This document shows positions 44,279 through 57,168 of a stretch of 64,000 bases of DNA, in pieces. The translations under genes were made by a program, and so were the position numbers. Under the pieces are notes generated by a model that did not search any database, had not been told where the DNA came from, and worked only from the letters and a program-made list of their open reading frames with translations. How positions within the stretch are numbered: position 1 is the stretch's first letter; every line of letters starts with the position of its first letter. Origin of the DNA: Rostrohypoxylon terebratum (Eukaryota > Ascomycota > Sordariomycetes > Xylariales > Hypoxylaceae); NCBI GenBank assembly GCA_022497145.1, contig MU385859.1, forward strand, positions 62,001-126,000, in the 5' to 3' direction.

Positions 44279-45499
44279 CTATTGCTTTGGCCTCTTAAGG
44301 ATGTCCTCGCAGTTCGCGTCGAACCGCAGATTCCAGAGGCGGACTTGTTGCATGAACGCCTCAGTGCGCTCCATTTCACGCTCGCGGCCGAATATGGTCT
44401 TCACAAATTCCACACCGGCATTTTGTCCGAGATGGGATGCTTCCTTATTCTTGGCAGACCTCAGCATGGGGGCCTCACACTTCTTCAATAGGACGCGGAG
44501 CCTGTCTGTCAAGCGCTCTCCAGACTCAATAAAATCTTCAATCATCTCCTTGTTTGCTTGGGTCCTGACCTCGGGAACAACCTCTTCGGCGCGCTTTACC
44601 TTGCCAGACAATTGGATGAGGAGAACCCATAATTCGCCTGCTACGTCGGCGATGGGAGTGGCGGCTCCGTGGTAGTGCACAGTCCAGTCATAAATCCACT
44701 TTCCTAAGGAGTTGGAATCGAAGACACTTCCTAATAGCATGATGGGCTCCTCCGTGGGGTCCCAGTTCTTCAGGGAGTATCCCGCCGGGATTCGGTGCTT
44801 CTTCGCGTCCGCTTCCGTAGCCTTCCTAGCTCCGGAGGTGACCGGCTTCTTCTTGTGAGAGCTGGAAGGGCGCGTGGTAGAGGGGCGCTGTATAGGAACA
44901 GCAGATGCCGAGGGGCGGCGGGCGTGGTGGCCTACCCTAGTGGCGCAGCGAGCGGGAGGCTCGTCGTACTGAGGGTACTCGGTTCTCTCTTTCTCGTAGA
45001 ACGACGTCGGCATGCCCTGCGAACGGTAGTAGTGATCAGTGCCATGTCCCGGAGCAGCATAGAAAGACTCTCTGCGCTTGCGACTCTTGGACTCCGCAAT
45101 CAAAACGCATCTGACACCACCGACTTCGAAGAACTCGTCCTCGTCGGAGTCCCCATGAGAGGCTCGATGGTATGAGAAGGAACTCTGTCGCTCGCGCCTG
45201 GGCATGTGGTGGGTCCCCATTGAGAAACTGTGCTTTCGCGAACTCACATTCGGGCTTGGGCCGGTGGCATATTCGCCGTTGCTCTTGTAACGAGGAGAGA
45301 AAGCGGTCGACGGTCGGAAGTTAGGGTAGTCGGTGCTGGCGTTGCGAACATGAGCTCGAGTAGCCGGTCGCTGGGGGGTCTGAGCTGGGTAAAATGGGTA
45401 GTGACGTGGCGAAGGAGTTGGTGAGGGACTCTGTACGTCGTAATAATAGCCTGGCTCACCACCTCTGAGAGGGGTGCCGTATGGTGATGCGTAACTCAT
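44279..45499 (-). CDS. Conserved low-complexity hypothetical protein
   Basis: Intron-free gene of 406 aa from the ATG at 45499. Residues 1-230 are disordered and rich in Pro, Ser, Tyr, Arg and His (MSYASPYGTPLRGG..., SPSPTPSPRHYPFYPAQTPQRPATR, RPSTTRPSSSHKKK). They include a short folded-looking block DEDEFFEVGGVRCVLIAESKSRKRRESFY. From about residue 235 the sequence is globular and helical: HRIPAGYSLKNWDPTEEPIMLLGSVFDSNSLGKWIYDWTVHYHGAATPIADVAGELWVLLIQLSGK, then charged helices to the end. Such proteins are common in filamentous ascomycetes and are often mislabelled as cell-wall protein because of the Pro-rich part. No signal peptide or transmembrane segment supports that, and the function is unknown. 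Confidence 0.82.
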   Translation of the reverse strand: MSYASPYGTPLRGGEPGYYYDVQSPSPTPSPRHYPFYPAQTPQRPATRAHVRNASTDYPNFRPSTAFSPRYKSNGEYATGPSPNVSSRKHSFSMGTHHMPRRERQSSFSYHRASHGDSDEDEFFEVGGVRCVLIAESKSRKRRESFYAAPGHGTDHYYRSQGMPTSFYEKERTEYPQYDEPPARCATRVGHHARRPSASAVPIQRPSTTRPSSSHKKKPVTSGARKATEADAKKHRIPAGYSLKNWDPTEEPIMLLGSVFDSNSLGKWIYDWTVHYHGAATPIADVAGELWVLLIQLSGKVKRAEEVVPEVRTQANKEMIEDFIESGERLTDRLRVLLKKCEAPMLRSAKNKEASHLGQNAGVEFVKTIFGREREMERTEAFMQQVRLWNLRFDANCEDILKRPKQ

Positions 45500-46191
45500 C
45501 TTTCCCGACTCTTTGCGCGAAGCTATCCCGCTGAAGTGGTAAGATGTCGTCGTTTCAACTCGTGTCGTTCGTGAATGTGACCGTCCCCGAACGCGAATCG
45601 AAGGTAGGTGAATAGGGTTTTATCGTGATATCCTTGTATTTCTTTTGTATCTTTTTTTATATCTTAAATGGCGCCTGTATCGGGACGCTGGAGGAAGTGA
45701 CACCTGTCACCTTGGTATGTGGTCGGTGGGAAGAGGAGAGGAAAACCGTCTTCTTTGAGAGAACATGTCAAGATTTGGTGTTTATATCCCCCGGGAGGAT
45801 TGGGCATCAAAGTCGATCAATGGTCGACTTTGAGAAGTGAATCGGCCGGAATTTGCTGGACCTTTCTAGGAAATCCAGATTGGAAATTCGCTTGGAATAG
45901 CGAATGTGAAATACAAATAATTGTTTTCGAACGATGGATGAGTCAATGTATATGGCAAATGCCAAAATTTGGTAAAAAAAAATAGGAACAAAAAGGTGGT
46001 TGGGCAGGCGAACAGCGCTGTTTAATAATAACAGGTATTTTGGAGACCAACAGAGTCGAAAAAAAAAAATCTTTTTTCTTCTGGGGGGTTGGCAGGGGTG
46101 TTCCAAGAAAAAGCACAAGGGGGGCCCTACAAAGGCCTGATCCTAGCCTAAAAGAACAAGGTACCTTGGCGTGTCTTTGAGGTACGTATCC

Positions 46192-46203
46192 CGGTACGTA
46201 CCG
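46192..46203. repeat. Perfect 12-bp palindrome CGGTACGTACCG
   Basis: The sequence is its own reverse complement and follows a partial copy, GGTACGTATC. It lies about 0.7 kb upstream of the minus-strand gene at 44.3-45.5 kb. Confidence 0.6.
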
Positions 46204-47672
46204 CCCTCGACCGGATGTACAGGGCGTGTACGAAACTGACCTAAGACAAGGGGGAGCAGAGGGAGTGTGTACAGTACGTGCAGTATGTGCAGTATGTGCA
46301 GCGTAATCCACAAAACCCACAAGCCCACTGTGTACTTACGGCCAAGTACGGATGTACTCATGTAACAGAGCCAAGATGTGATATTAGTCAACGAGGGTGA
46401 CGAGGGACGAGGGACTTGAATCTCCCAGAGAGGAAACACAGCCACAACGTCTGAGAAAAGATCCGCTCGCACTTTGTCTCTGTTTCGGTACCCAATCGGC
46501 GTGTTGAAGCAGTGCTTCTATCCTTCTATCGCCTACTCGCGCTCACTGTGCGCTGAAAAGGTGGAAGGGGGGGGGCAAAATCCAGCGATTCAATTCAGCT
46601 GCTTTAGCTGGAAATCGGTCCGCTTTAGCACGTAACAGGACTAAATGATTCGCTATACTTAGAGAGATATAGCCAGTGATAATAAAAAAATAAAATAAAA
46701 AATAAAAAGAGGCCACGCTTCCACAACCCGTAGTCGGTGGTCGAATGGCGTATGGCGTATGGCGGATTGGCTTCGGCAGCCTGAGGGATCCTCTAGGCGG
46801 CGAAAGCGATTACGATGACCTTGAATGGCGTTCGGATATGTGCGCGCAATTCTTCCAATACCCTGTCAATAGACTATCACAGTTCAGGTATTTGTTAAGT
46901 TTGCCATCATAAGGGTCATCATAATAGATTTGAGTCCCGCTGTCCCTGGTGGAAAAAAAACGGAAATTGAATAATTGGTTGTCCGACGGTCGAATGACGA
47001 TGCTTTCAGGATCCTGGGCGGCAGGGTTGCTGAGATTTCGGCTGCCCTTAGCGAAATTGGAATGATGATTTTCTCGCTCCGTTGCGCACCGACAAAATGT
47101 CCTAGCAATACGGACCGTATCAAAAGGAATAAGAAAGAAGAGTGAAAATTTTTTCTTATTTCAAGGATCTCATTAAAGATCCATCGGCAAAGAGCTAAAT
47201 TCCAGGGTCCCTGTCTTAGAGCATAGAGCATAGAGCATAGAAAAAAGATTGAGGCGCAATAATGAACTTGCGACGAATACCCAGTGTCGGAGATAAAATC
47301 GATGCTATCGCAAACTGTGTCGTTTCGCAACAAAATCGCAAAAAAAAAGGACTGAGAGATACAGAGGTACAGAGATACAGAGATACACTGTAGCTAAGAT
47401 CTGTTCCACGTCCTTAATTGCGCAAATAGAATTGAGTCAAGGATTCTGACTAAGCTAAGTCAAAAGAGCCTGTCAATGCCGATCTTGATGATGAAGGAAG
47501 CCCTTGGAGGCTCAATGCGGCCTGGTCGGTTCCAAGTTTGGGCGGCTGGATGAGATGGGTTGACTGGTTGATTGATTGATTGACTGATGAATGCGGCGGA
47601 TGACACGGACCGTATTCAACGACAACTTATGATCCTTCTTCTGTCAAATCGGCACCAGATGAGTAATAATGA

Positions 47673-47703
47673 GCAATGTTCAATGTTCAATGTTCAATGT
47701 TCA
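47673..47703 (+). repeat. Tandem TGTTCAA repeat
   Basis: A 7-bp unit GTTCAAT is repeated about four times (edges approximate), closely after a (TTGA)n-like tract at 47560-47590. Ordinary microsatellite in the gene-poor tract. Confidence 0.65.
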
Positions 47704-49500
47704 GCCAGTCAGATGTTCGACAACTCGGCCATCGTATTTCGTTCATGTAAGACTGTAAGTATCGTATCGTACAATCCGGCCACGGGTCTCCAACCTCCAA
47801 CTGGCGTCGGCAGCGTGTGGAGAGAGGGGATTGCTCGATCGGCTATTCGCAGCACCGGACTAGACGGTGTGCGCTAATTGACCTTGTAACTCACAAAGCA
47901 TGCATATGAGCATGTGAGTATATGAGCATACGGGCATATAAAGTCCCCTCTTCTGTCAAATCAGTTCCGCCTGTAGGTCCAGGTAGGCAATAACAGGTGT
48001 CGATATAGGTCGAGTTTACGTAGTTGGACCAACCAGGAGGATTGTGAACTGGGAAGAAAGAGGAGTAGCAAATGGAAAAAGAGTTCGGGCGGCGCCGAGT
48101 TGCTTTAAGTACAGGTAAGAACCAAACTGGTAAAATAGTAGATAGCGACTTCCTATGTAGTATGTAGTATATATAGAGATAGTATAGTGTATAATGGACC
48201 ACGAGGAGGAAGGTTGTAGTGCCCGCGCGGGGAAAGTGGGCAATTGCAGAAGTGCGGGTAACGCTTGGGCCAAAGTGCATATACTACGTAGATCGCATAG
48301 GCCGCATACCAAAAGTGCTATAGTACCCGTTATAGTACTTAGTAGAGTACTTAGTAGTATCACCACATTTGCACATTTCATCATCGCAAGCATTAGTTCA
48401 CTATATACTGCATATACTGCATACTATGCACTCCAAGAATAGTTGCGACCGCGATGATCCCCCGCCATAGTGTTAGAAAGCACTTTAGAAGTTTAGCAAC
48501 ATCAAAACAGTAGAACACCAGAGTTTGAAAAGCCCGTACCTTTGAAAGTCTCGTTTGCACTACAGCACTATACCCGTTTCCACTTATATTGCCGATACTT
48601 ACTAGATACTATTCGACTATGCGTAAGTCATATCGTATCAATTCATCCGAACTTCATAAATACGTAAACCTGTGGTTGACTAATTTTTATCTCTCATCTT
48701 CCGCCTCGGTAAATTCGGCTGTAGCTGGGAACTACAATAAATGGAAGATGGAAGGCGGAAGATGGTTGACTGAACTGGAGGGTTGGAAAAAATCTTACAC
48801 ACCCTTTACTTCCGTAGAGTGACATCCGGCGCTTCTATCCTTGATAGAAACCAACATCTACCTTTTTATAGGAACAGAAAAGGTCTCAAGCTGAAGACAA
48901 CGAAAATATCAAAAGAATTGATGCGTCATCTACGGATGTGATTCACAGACTACCTTCGAAGCGATCAAGATCAAGATTGATTGCTTTGACTTGACCTAAC
49001 GAACCCCTGAGCCAGTGATAGTTCGCTTCAAAGAGGGTCATCTGCACCATCTGCACCATCATGCATAACGCATAGCGGGGAAACGGACAGGAAATAAAAA
49101 ACGTGGAGGTCGCAGCATAGGGCCCAATCCCCTTTACTTCCTCCAATGGCTTCCAGGTCCTTTCGTCATCACCTATAATGTCTGTGACCAGCATCTTAAC
49201 ACTCGGATCTATTGTTGGCTTCATTGGTCACAAACGCCGCATGCAAGCCTTCGACCTCGATTTCCACCACACAGGATCGCAGGATCTGGTTGATTAACAA
49301 ATCTCATCATGACTAACAGAACAACCTGAGCCATCCAACCGATCAGAAAGGATCTTGCGTTGCCACCTACTATTGCTACTACTACTACAACCAGCCCGCC
49401 CAGACCCTAGGGCTGCTTATTCCATCTGACCTCCTTTAGATCTACAACTTAATACCAGCCATCTAAGCCCAGTCAACCGCCATATTAATAGGCAGTTTAC

Positions 49501-49517
49501 TACCTAGGTCCTAGGTA
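49501..49517. repeat. Palindrome TACCTAGG-T-CCTAGGTA
   Basis: Two 8-bp arms are separated by one base, followed by a further GGTCCTGG. It is another member of the CCTAGG palindrome family. Confidence 0.75.
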
Positions 49518-52500
49518 GGTCCTGGATGTGCAAATATATTTATGTATTACTACGCTGGACGAAAATACCCGCATAGGCATCATCGTATCGTACATAGTAT
49601 TTGGGTCCGTATGGTCAGCTTACCGAGGACCTACCTAATATCTACTTCTTTTATTTTAGTCTACGACCTATCATGTTTTGCAATTCATCGGTTGCTCAAG
49701 GACTTCTGTTCAGCCTTTGTTTCGACAGGTTGTTACTGGTCGCTATGATCTATCAACTAGCTTGCCTAGTACCTCTACCTAGTACCTAACTACCTAAGGT
49801 TGATTCCCCTTCTATTGTCTTCGTTACATTGTAGCACGTCGCACAACTGCCTCGCAGGCTCGCACCCTCTCGGTGTACTATGGAAGCAACGGGATCCTCG
49901 GGGTGGTTGGTCAATCTATACCCTGTTTCGGCCTTATTCCCTCAGCTCAACGCCTCGAGTCCACCCGATCTTATCTATCTCCTTCTGCCGGATCGAGAAT
50001 CAGCTCATTCGCGACGAGATCCTTTTCTGAGCGTATTCGCCTCAAACACGGTACCTACATAGTATGCGCCCCCAATATGCGAGATCCAGTGACCAACCTC
50101 TCGATCATCAAAAAGAAACCTAGTCAACGCCTCAATTTGCCGCACCTAGGACTTTGTAAACTTATGATTCGTTTCGAAACAGAGGGATTTTTGTGCGACA
50201 GTCTCGTACTAATTGCTACCCTAGCATCCTACCTCGTGCTGCTTGTGTTATTACCTAGGTACAGACCAATCTACGGCTAAGCACATCCAAACCGATGGCA
50301 AACATTATTACTATGCAGGAAGGTAAAGAGTAAGAGGTCTTGAGGCTCTCTAATTATGTACATGCCTTCTATGGCAATTCTTGTCAGCTTTCTAGAGCTA
50401 GGAGACCGGGCCGGCTCCTAGCCGTTCGCTACACCACAGGGACGGACAGTGCTAGTGATGGATACAGCTTCGAGATTTCATGGTCTCCATACAGTACGGG
50501 TAAAACTGTCCTTCAGCACTCAAGCCGCAGATGTTCTGGAGCTATCGACTCGCGGAGATTACACCCACTGCCGCGGGTCAATCCAACGGTGGACCAACTT
50601 GGTTGGTTGGAGTGCAGTATTGAATCCATGCAGCCATGAGCAAAGTACCTACTATGTAGTAGTAGGCATGGGCTTTTAGTACACGCATATTTACCGGCCT
50701 TATTACTGTCTATCCTGCCCATCCTGTCTTGCCCTGCTGCCCCTAGACAGTGATAATCCCCTCCCCGTCCACGGATGCATTCACCGGCGACACACCTTGA
50801 CAGGGGCCAATCATCCCTGGCACATTTTCTAGAACTGCACCCCTATTTGGGCGTAGATATTTTTGTTTTTTTCTCGTCCCGCACCCGAATTGGTAATAAC
50901 CAATCCACTTACTCATTTCTCGCTACGACACCACAGAGGAAAAAATTTTTTATTCCCAAATATTTTCATTTCGCTCCCTTTGCTGCGAGACATGCGAATA
51001 GAGACAGGTAACAGGGCAAGAATGGGCAAGATGGATACTCTATGATACCATCGCCCTACCAGATTCTGTGACTCATACGAGTGGGATGTGATGTACGTTC
51101 ATGTCATGATGCCCTGCGCAGAAAATCGTATGGCTGCAATGATGTCCAATATATGTAAGCTGAAGGCGCTCTATCAATTGCTTGGTCAATGGGACCCAGG
51201 TTGAGGCCACACTTCATGCATCTGTGCATATCCCGATTGGAGCAAGCAGGGGCATAGAGAGGTCAACTCCTCGATTGAGCCACCTAGTGTTCATTTTATC
51301 GTGATATTCTTTTTCTAATTCCGTACCCAACAGCCAATATCTTGGCCACATTGTTGAATAGCGGTCCTTCTCCACCAAAGCTTTCAACAAAACAAAAACA
51401 ACGGTCGACTTAGACAGGAGACCTCACCAGACGACACTGGCACGATAACGAAGTAGATCCTCTAGTCCTCCTCGCTTTCTACTACTCACCGACTCTTGAC
51501 AGCACGGCGCTGCATTGTTATTCGGAACCTTTTTCTTGTTCATGCCTTACATGCAGATTGCAGGTACCGTCCCTGGTCGTGTTGGTTCTGCAACTTCAAT
51601 GTATGTGACGTAGCGACGGCGCACAAAAAAAGGCGAAATTGAAAAAATTAAAATACCTAATAACAACAACAACAAAATTTTGAATTGGAATTGGAGACCC
51701 CTCTGCCCCTCTTCCACCCCCCTCCGGAAGGGACGAAAAGGGGAATACGTGTATAGGTGTCCTTCGAGACCATGATTACGTAGTTGATGGCTTCGAGGTC
51801 TGTTCTCTATTCCCTTCGAGTCTATCATACAAACCTGATGCGATACAAGCCAGAGACGGCGTCGAAGTACAGCGGTTGAGCCTATCAGGAATATTGCGAC
51901 ACCACCACCAAGGTACAGAAAGATGTCTGCTCCAACTTACAGTAGGACCCTAGGCGCACGTGTTTGGTACGTGACGAAAACGGGCGGCTGTCAATTTCCC
52001 TAGGTAGAACAGTTGTGGGAAAGAAGCCTTGCTGTCTATCCCTCTGCGTTGTTCAATCCAGACACTCTATCCCTGTCGTCGCTCACCTGGCCCCCCTTTT
52101 CGTCACTGTCTCGCGGGGCTCCGAGATCTTGATTCGACATTGTCTCGCAACATCGAGATTATAAGAATGCCTTTATCATCGGCCAAATGACAAGATGCCT
52201 TTCTAAAGTTGGGTGTGCTGCGGCCTCCGCCTCATCGCCCTTCGTTCACCGTATCCAATGCTTTGTATTTGATAACTCATTTACTCGACATCCCGCGTGT
52301 GCGCAGCGTGAGGACAGTCATCCTACGACGGCCACACGGGCGGTGATACATCGGGTAGCTGAATAACCGGGACGGCGCGTCGGATTCGGGTATCTGATTT
52401 GCTGCGAGCTCACGCACTGCCCGGAATCGCATACTGCCTACAGACCTACTGCTATCTTTGAATATTGCACAGCACGGTCATACGTCAAGCAGGCCACAAG

Positions 52501-55500
52501 GCCAAAAGTACATACTGGAAGACCACTTCGTAAAGCTACAGCATTCCTCTAGGAAATTTAGAAACCCGCGACCCAGAAGCCTGGGTATGCTGTATGTGAT
52601 TGACGTGTCACCCTTAAGAGCCAGACGAATGCATTAGCAGCGTCTGCGCGCTTCTGCTGTGGCTGTGTCCTACATTCGCTGGTATCTTGCCCTATCAACT
52701 CTCTTACCTCTATCGAGTCTAGGCTCCGGTTACCTAGTAGCATGTGACGATGGAGCCAAGTTGGCCCTATATGCACGAGTGACCAGGGCATATCGCCACT
52801 CCACTTTGTTCCGGAACATTACCCTTTTCGACCCTTCTACCCCTCTGCCTCAAAAATTTTTTCCTTCATCCTGACAAATGCCCAACTCTCCCTATCACCG
52901 ACTTTCATCGAACCTGATCCAACTGTCCCTCTCTGGGCCTAGACGGCATCGCCGGCACCATTGCTATGATGGCAGATGACACATACATGGCTGTTGGGTT
53001 CTCTAGGAAGGGAGGACAGCCGGGACGGGCGAATCAGGAGTCCGCGACGGATCCGGAGGGATTAGCAAGCCGCAGACGAAAAGAAACCCCTTCCAAACTG
53101 ATACTTCCAAGGTTTTGCGGGAATAAAATGTTAGCAGGCCGCCAATCGTGGTATGTAATTGATGACGATATTAACTGCACGCCTCTTTTCGCTCATTGCG
53201 AGGTAGTGTCCGTATCCCGTAAGTCCGACACAACGTCGTCTACGAGCCTAGACATTCTCCCTCGATGGCTGTTCTCCGCCGATACGATATCAATAATACG
53301 ACATACAACATACATTGGGTATGTTGAATGGATACTACGAGGGCGCTAGGCGTGTTCCTTGCTTGTCAGTCGAGTTTCACCGCTGTGGGCGGTGACTCAC
53401 CGCAGGCGGTTTCAATTCGCTCGATATCCCACGGATCCGGGGCTCGGACTGTTTTCGCTTCGACAGTTTACCGAATCAAGTAAACAGCCCTAGGATCTCA
53501 CACAGAAATAAAAATCGCCACTATTATTATGTGCTGCTGACTCTTCTTTTTTGGGGTCGTCCTCATAGAACCTGGCTTGATATCGAAACGATGGCAAGGA
53601 CAGGAATCATTTCTTTTTTGATGACGACGACGACCAGTAGGTAAGTTATGCGACGAGCATTCGCCGAAGTGAAGTTGTGAATTTAGCCATACAAAGTTGC
53701 GCGACTAGATTCACGAAGGCGCTGAACAGGCAGCAGCCTCGCACTATCCCACCTAATCGACCACCCACTGCGACGTCCGGGGGGCGTGGGCGGAGGCGAG
53801 AATGCGGCGTAAGACGAGATTCGATCTAACATTTCGACGCGGCATCTAGTATTACGCGCCTAACTTCAGCCTATCCAAGTCCGTAGCCTCGCCCGTCACT
53901 TCCCGTGCCGCGTCACGCGTCAGCCTATTGTGCGCCTCGCCCCGGGCATATAGATTTCTGCGAGGCTGTGGAATCTGTTACTTTTTTTTTAGCAGGCTTC
54001 GATGTCGCGCCTTAACTAACCCCCGCAAACGACAGCGACTCATCTTTCCCTCGGGCGCTTGCGTATTGGAGCTTTCTAAGTGATACATAGTGATACAGGC
54101 TATGTCAGCCGGACATCGTACAACCAACCGACGATGATTTGCCCGCCCTATGAGTCACCTAAGTGCCATCTACGTCCACGCCCGAAGCTATCTCGGTATA
54201 CTAAGGATTTCGACGTCAGATTGGGCTATTAGGACGGTCAGACAGACTAACAGTGCCGGCATACTGTGCTATACATCTTGGGATGGGTGTGAGATTCGTG
54301 GAGGTGGCTGTGCATTATTATTCCGGTATATAAATCTCGTATCAAGTGACTTGCCGACGTGAACGTCAGTGATAGGAGCTTATTTCTACCCCAACCCTAT
54401 GGATATGAGCCGTTGATACTACAGGCGGCCTCTGCTACACGTCTGGCTCTACGCGTACCGTCTATTGTCGGCGGCCTCGAGACGTAATGCGACTCTAGTG
54501 CAAGAGGTAATATCCCGATGAATAGTAATTCCCACGTAAGGGAGAGGAATTGGTCCCCTGAGGCGAACGGCTTGCTAGATAGTCCAAACGCATCCTAGCT
54601 ATTGCACCTGACTAAACGTGGTCCCCTATGTTTGTCGATGTTTGGCTGCAGATCGGTTTGCTGTCGAAGACTTCGGCTAGGAACGGTCACGAGGATGACG
54701 AGCGGATTCTTTATCAAGCATAGAGAGGACCGGAATAGGCTCCCTTATTCCCCATCTATGCTAAATAGCATCGCAAAGAGAATTATACATATTTTATTGT
54801 CGAAATCAGCAGATATCGCCTCTGACCCCAATGAATTCTGCCTGCTCACTGGATAGTCTCCTCTTCTACCACCTATAGTTCGGACAGTTGTACGAATCAT
54901 CTACTAGCGTGGTTTCGGTTCCCGGATTACTGTTCGTATGCTCCCTTCAACAGGTTCAATAGAGTTCGATCTTAGGTTCGTGATTCTTGGCAATCCTCTG
55001 CAGAGGATGGTAGCGATGTTCTTAAATGGGCTGATTGGGTCCATCTACTACAGACTGAAGGTGTCCACACCAGTCTTTCCAAGTGTCTTCATATGGGAAT
55101 CTGCACATGAGGGTAATTCTCGATGCCTTGAGCCATGACAGTATTTGGAGACGCATTCTGATATCGACCCTTCGTAAACGAATGCTACCTAGCAGGCTTT
55201 CTACAGCCCAATGCATATTGAATGACATATTGGGTGCTTTTATGTTTCATTGTAAGGCGGAGATGAAGCACCTCATTATCTACAAATGGAAAATGTGATA
55301 TGTTCGATGTTTCTAATGGACGGAGACTGAGATATAGACAGCTTGATGCAGCAGGTTGTGCACTCACATGTCTGCCCAAGTGACCAAGTAGACAATAATG
55401 GCATGACTTCTCGCTTTCTTGCTTCTTGATCCACACACTTCTATCGATACCTCTTAGAATCGCTTATCGAGTAATAGTAGTAGATTCCAACCGTTTCTTT

Positions 55501-55855
55501 ATTCCTGGCTTGTATTCAACGAGTTTGCTTGTTGCGAAAGATAGCCCCTATTATTACATAATCGTGGTCACGTCTCTCCTTTCCCGTGAACGTCTTCTGG
55601 ATCTAATGTCTCTTCTATACAATACCAACGGATGTAAAATTTCAAAGTATACCTACCTAAGGGAGTAGAGAGAAGTGTATAGGCAACCCAATATGATTAA
55701 CTACAGAACATGCCCCTTAGTCCATAAACGAATGTTACACAAAGGCTATTACTGCCTTACTACCTCTGCTCCTCAGATTCTCCCGTATCACCACCTATGC
55801 TCTTAGTCCAACAAGTGAGATAGGTATCTAGAAAGTTTCAGCAGTGTGATGTCCC

Positions 55856-57168
55856 TTAGGCAGCCATCTTGAGGATCTCAATGATCTTTCCCTGGTCAAG
55901 TGGGACAGAGTTCACGTGCACACACGGGTCTCTCATAGAGTTGTCCGCCAGGAGTTCATACTTGTCGCTCCCGATGCCAAATTGACTCATGCTGTTCGAC
56001 AGTCCGAGGGCCTTGATAAATGCAGCAACCAAGTCTCCCGGGTTTGTCGAGTCCCGATCCTCCTCCTTCAGTCCGAGAGCCTCGACGATAACCGGCTCGT
56101 CCCAAAACGCGGACGCCGCCTGCCGAAGCGACTCGCGAACTTTCTCGTCCCCGTGAATCCAGTTATATTTCATCACAGCCGGGAGAATGATGCAGCTCGT
56201 CTCGCCGTGTCCAACCCCCATGGGTCCAAGTTGGTGTCCGATGCCGTGACTCGCGCCCATGCCGTTCTGGAGAGCTAGAATGGCGGTCCTGACCGAGAGC
56301 TGCGTCTGCAAGCGCGCGTCGAGGTCTTCCCAGTTCTGCTTCGTCTTGAGCAGACCCACGAGTAGGCCCCGGAGCGCCTTGACCAACTCGGCGCTCGTCT
56401 CCGGGTTCGCGTTAGGCAGGTTGGCGTACAGACCCTCGATGCAGTGGTCGACGCCGCGGATACCGGTGGACAACCAGAAGCGGGCGGGCGTCGAGACCGA
56501 GAGCGCCGGGTCAAACACGACGATGTCGGCATGCATGGAATCGTGAAGTAGGTTCCGCTTCTCGGTCGTCTCCATATTCGTCGCCGCTCCGGCAGGGGTG
56601 AACTCACCACCCGACAGCGTGGTCGGCACGAAGATGACCGGAATCGTGGCGGGCTTCACATCCGGGGAGGCGTTATTGAGATCCCTCAGATTTGCGGGAC
56701 ATTTACGGTAGAGCGCATCGGCTGCCTCCAAGTCCGTTACATCATTTGCCAAGAGGAGGCGCACCACTATGACGATGTGTTATTGAAATGGGCGATTTTA
56801 AAAAGGGGCGTCCGCCTTTGGGGTTACTCACGTTTAACACCATCGGAGATTGATCCAGCTCCAAGTGTAACGATGAGATCCGCGTTTTTGGTCTTGATGT
56901 CCTTCACAATATCGAACACATCCTCCCACGGAGTGTGAGGAAGAATACCGTAGCGAACACCAACGATCTTGTCTCCAAGAGCGTTTTTGAGGGCGGTGAA
57001 GTTCTCGGTTTTGCTGATTGATCTCGACACAACGACGTAGATGCGCGAAGCCTTAAAGGTGTTCTCGGCGTGATGAGCACAGGCCTTTTCGAATGTCAAT
57101 CCGTGCGAAAGGTAAGGCTTTGGCTTGTGCGAGAAAGCCTGAACGTAAGTCTCTCCTGGTGCCGCCAT
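55856..57168 (-). CDS. Iron-containing alcohol dehydrogenase / maleylacetate-reductase-like enzyme
   Basis: Two exons, 57168-56832 and 56766-55856, give 415 aa. The 65-bp intron has GTGAGT and CATAG, and joins DGVK to LVRLLLAND. The N-terminal half has a nucleotide-binding layout with LIVTLGAGSISDGVK (the glycine-rich motif of group III alcohol dehydrogenases) and PVIFVPTTLSGGEFTPAGAAT. The metal-binding half shows GIRGVDHCIEGLYA, ASHGIGHQLGPMGVGHGETSCIILP with three likely ligand His residues, and a helical C-terminus. Family knowledge: these are NAD(P)H-linked oxidoreductases. The GASHGIGHQLG...HGETS pattern is closest to maleylacetate reductase of aromatic-ring breakdown, but a different substrate is possible. 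No targeting signal is obvious, so it is probably cytosolic. It is divergently transcribed from the MFS transporter gene. Confidence 0.9.

Larger units (their letters stand above)
45500..55855. other. Gene-poor tract, right part (10.4 kb)
   Basis: No supported gene in 10 kb. Short frames, such as those around 48.9-49.2 kb (-), 52.97-53.35 kb (+) and 54.6-55.4 kb (both strands), show no known domains and no convincing intron joins. Simple repeats are frequent: GTGCAGTAT near 46275, AAATAAAA near 46685, GCATAGA near 47220, AGAGATACA near 47365, TTCAATG near 47673 and ACTGCAT near 48408. A CCTAGG palindrome lies at 49501-49517, and GGTACC/CCTAGT motifs at 49755-49795. 53.7-53.95 kb is GC-rich. 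No transposase or reverse transcriptase is recognisable. Confidence 0.5.

Noticed and set aside
48943..49224. 93-codon minus-strand frame (MKPTIDPSVKMLV...)
   Set aside because: It looks partly protein-like but has no family match that I know, no extension and no splice context; too weak to annotate.
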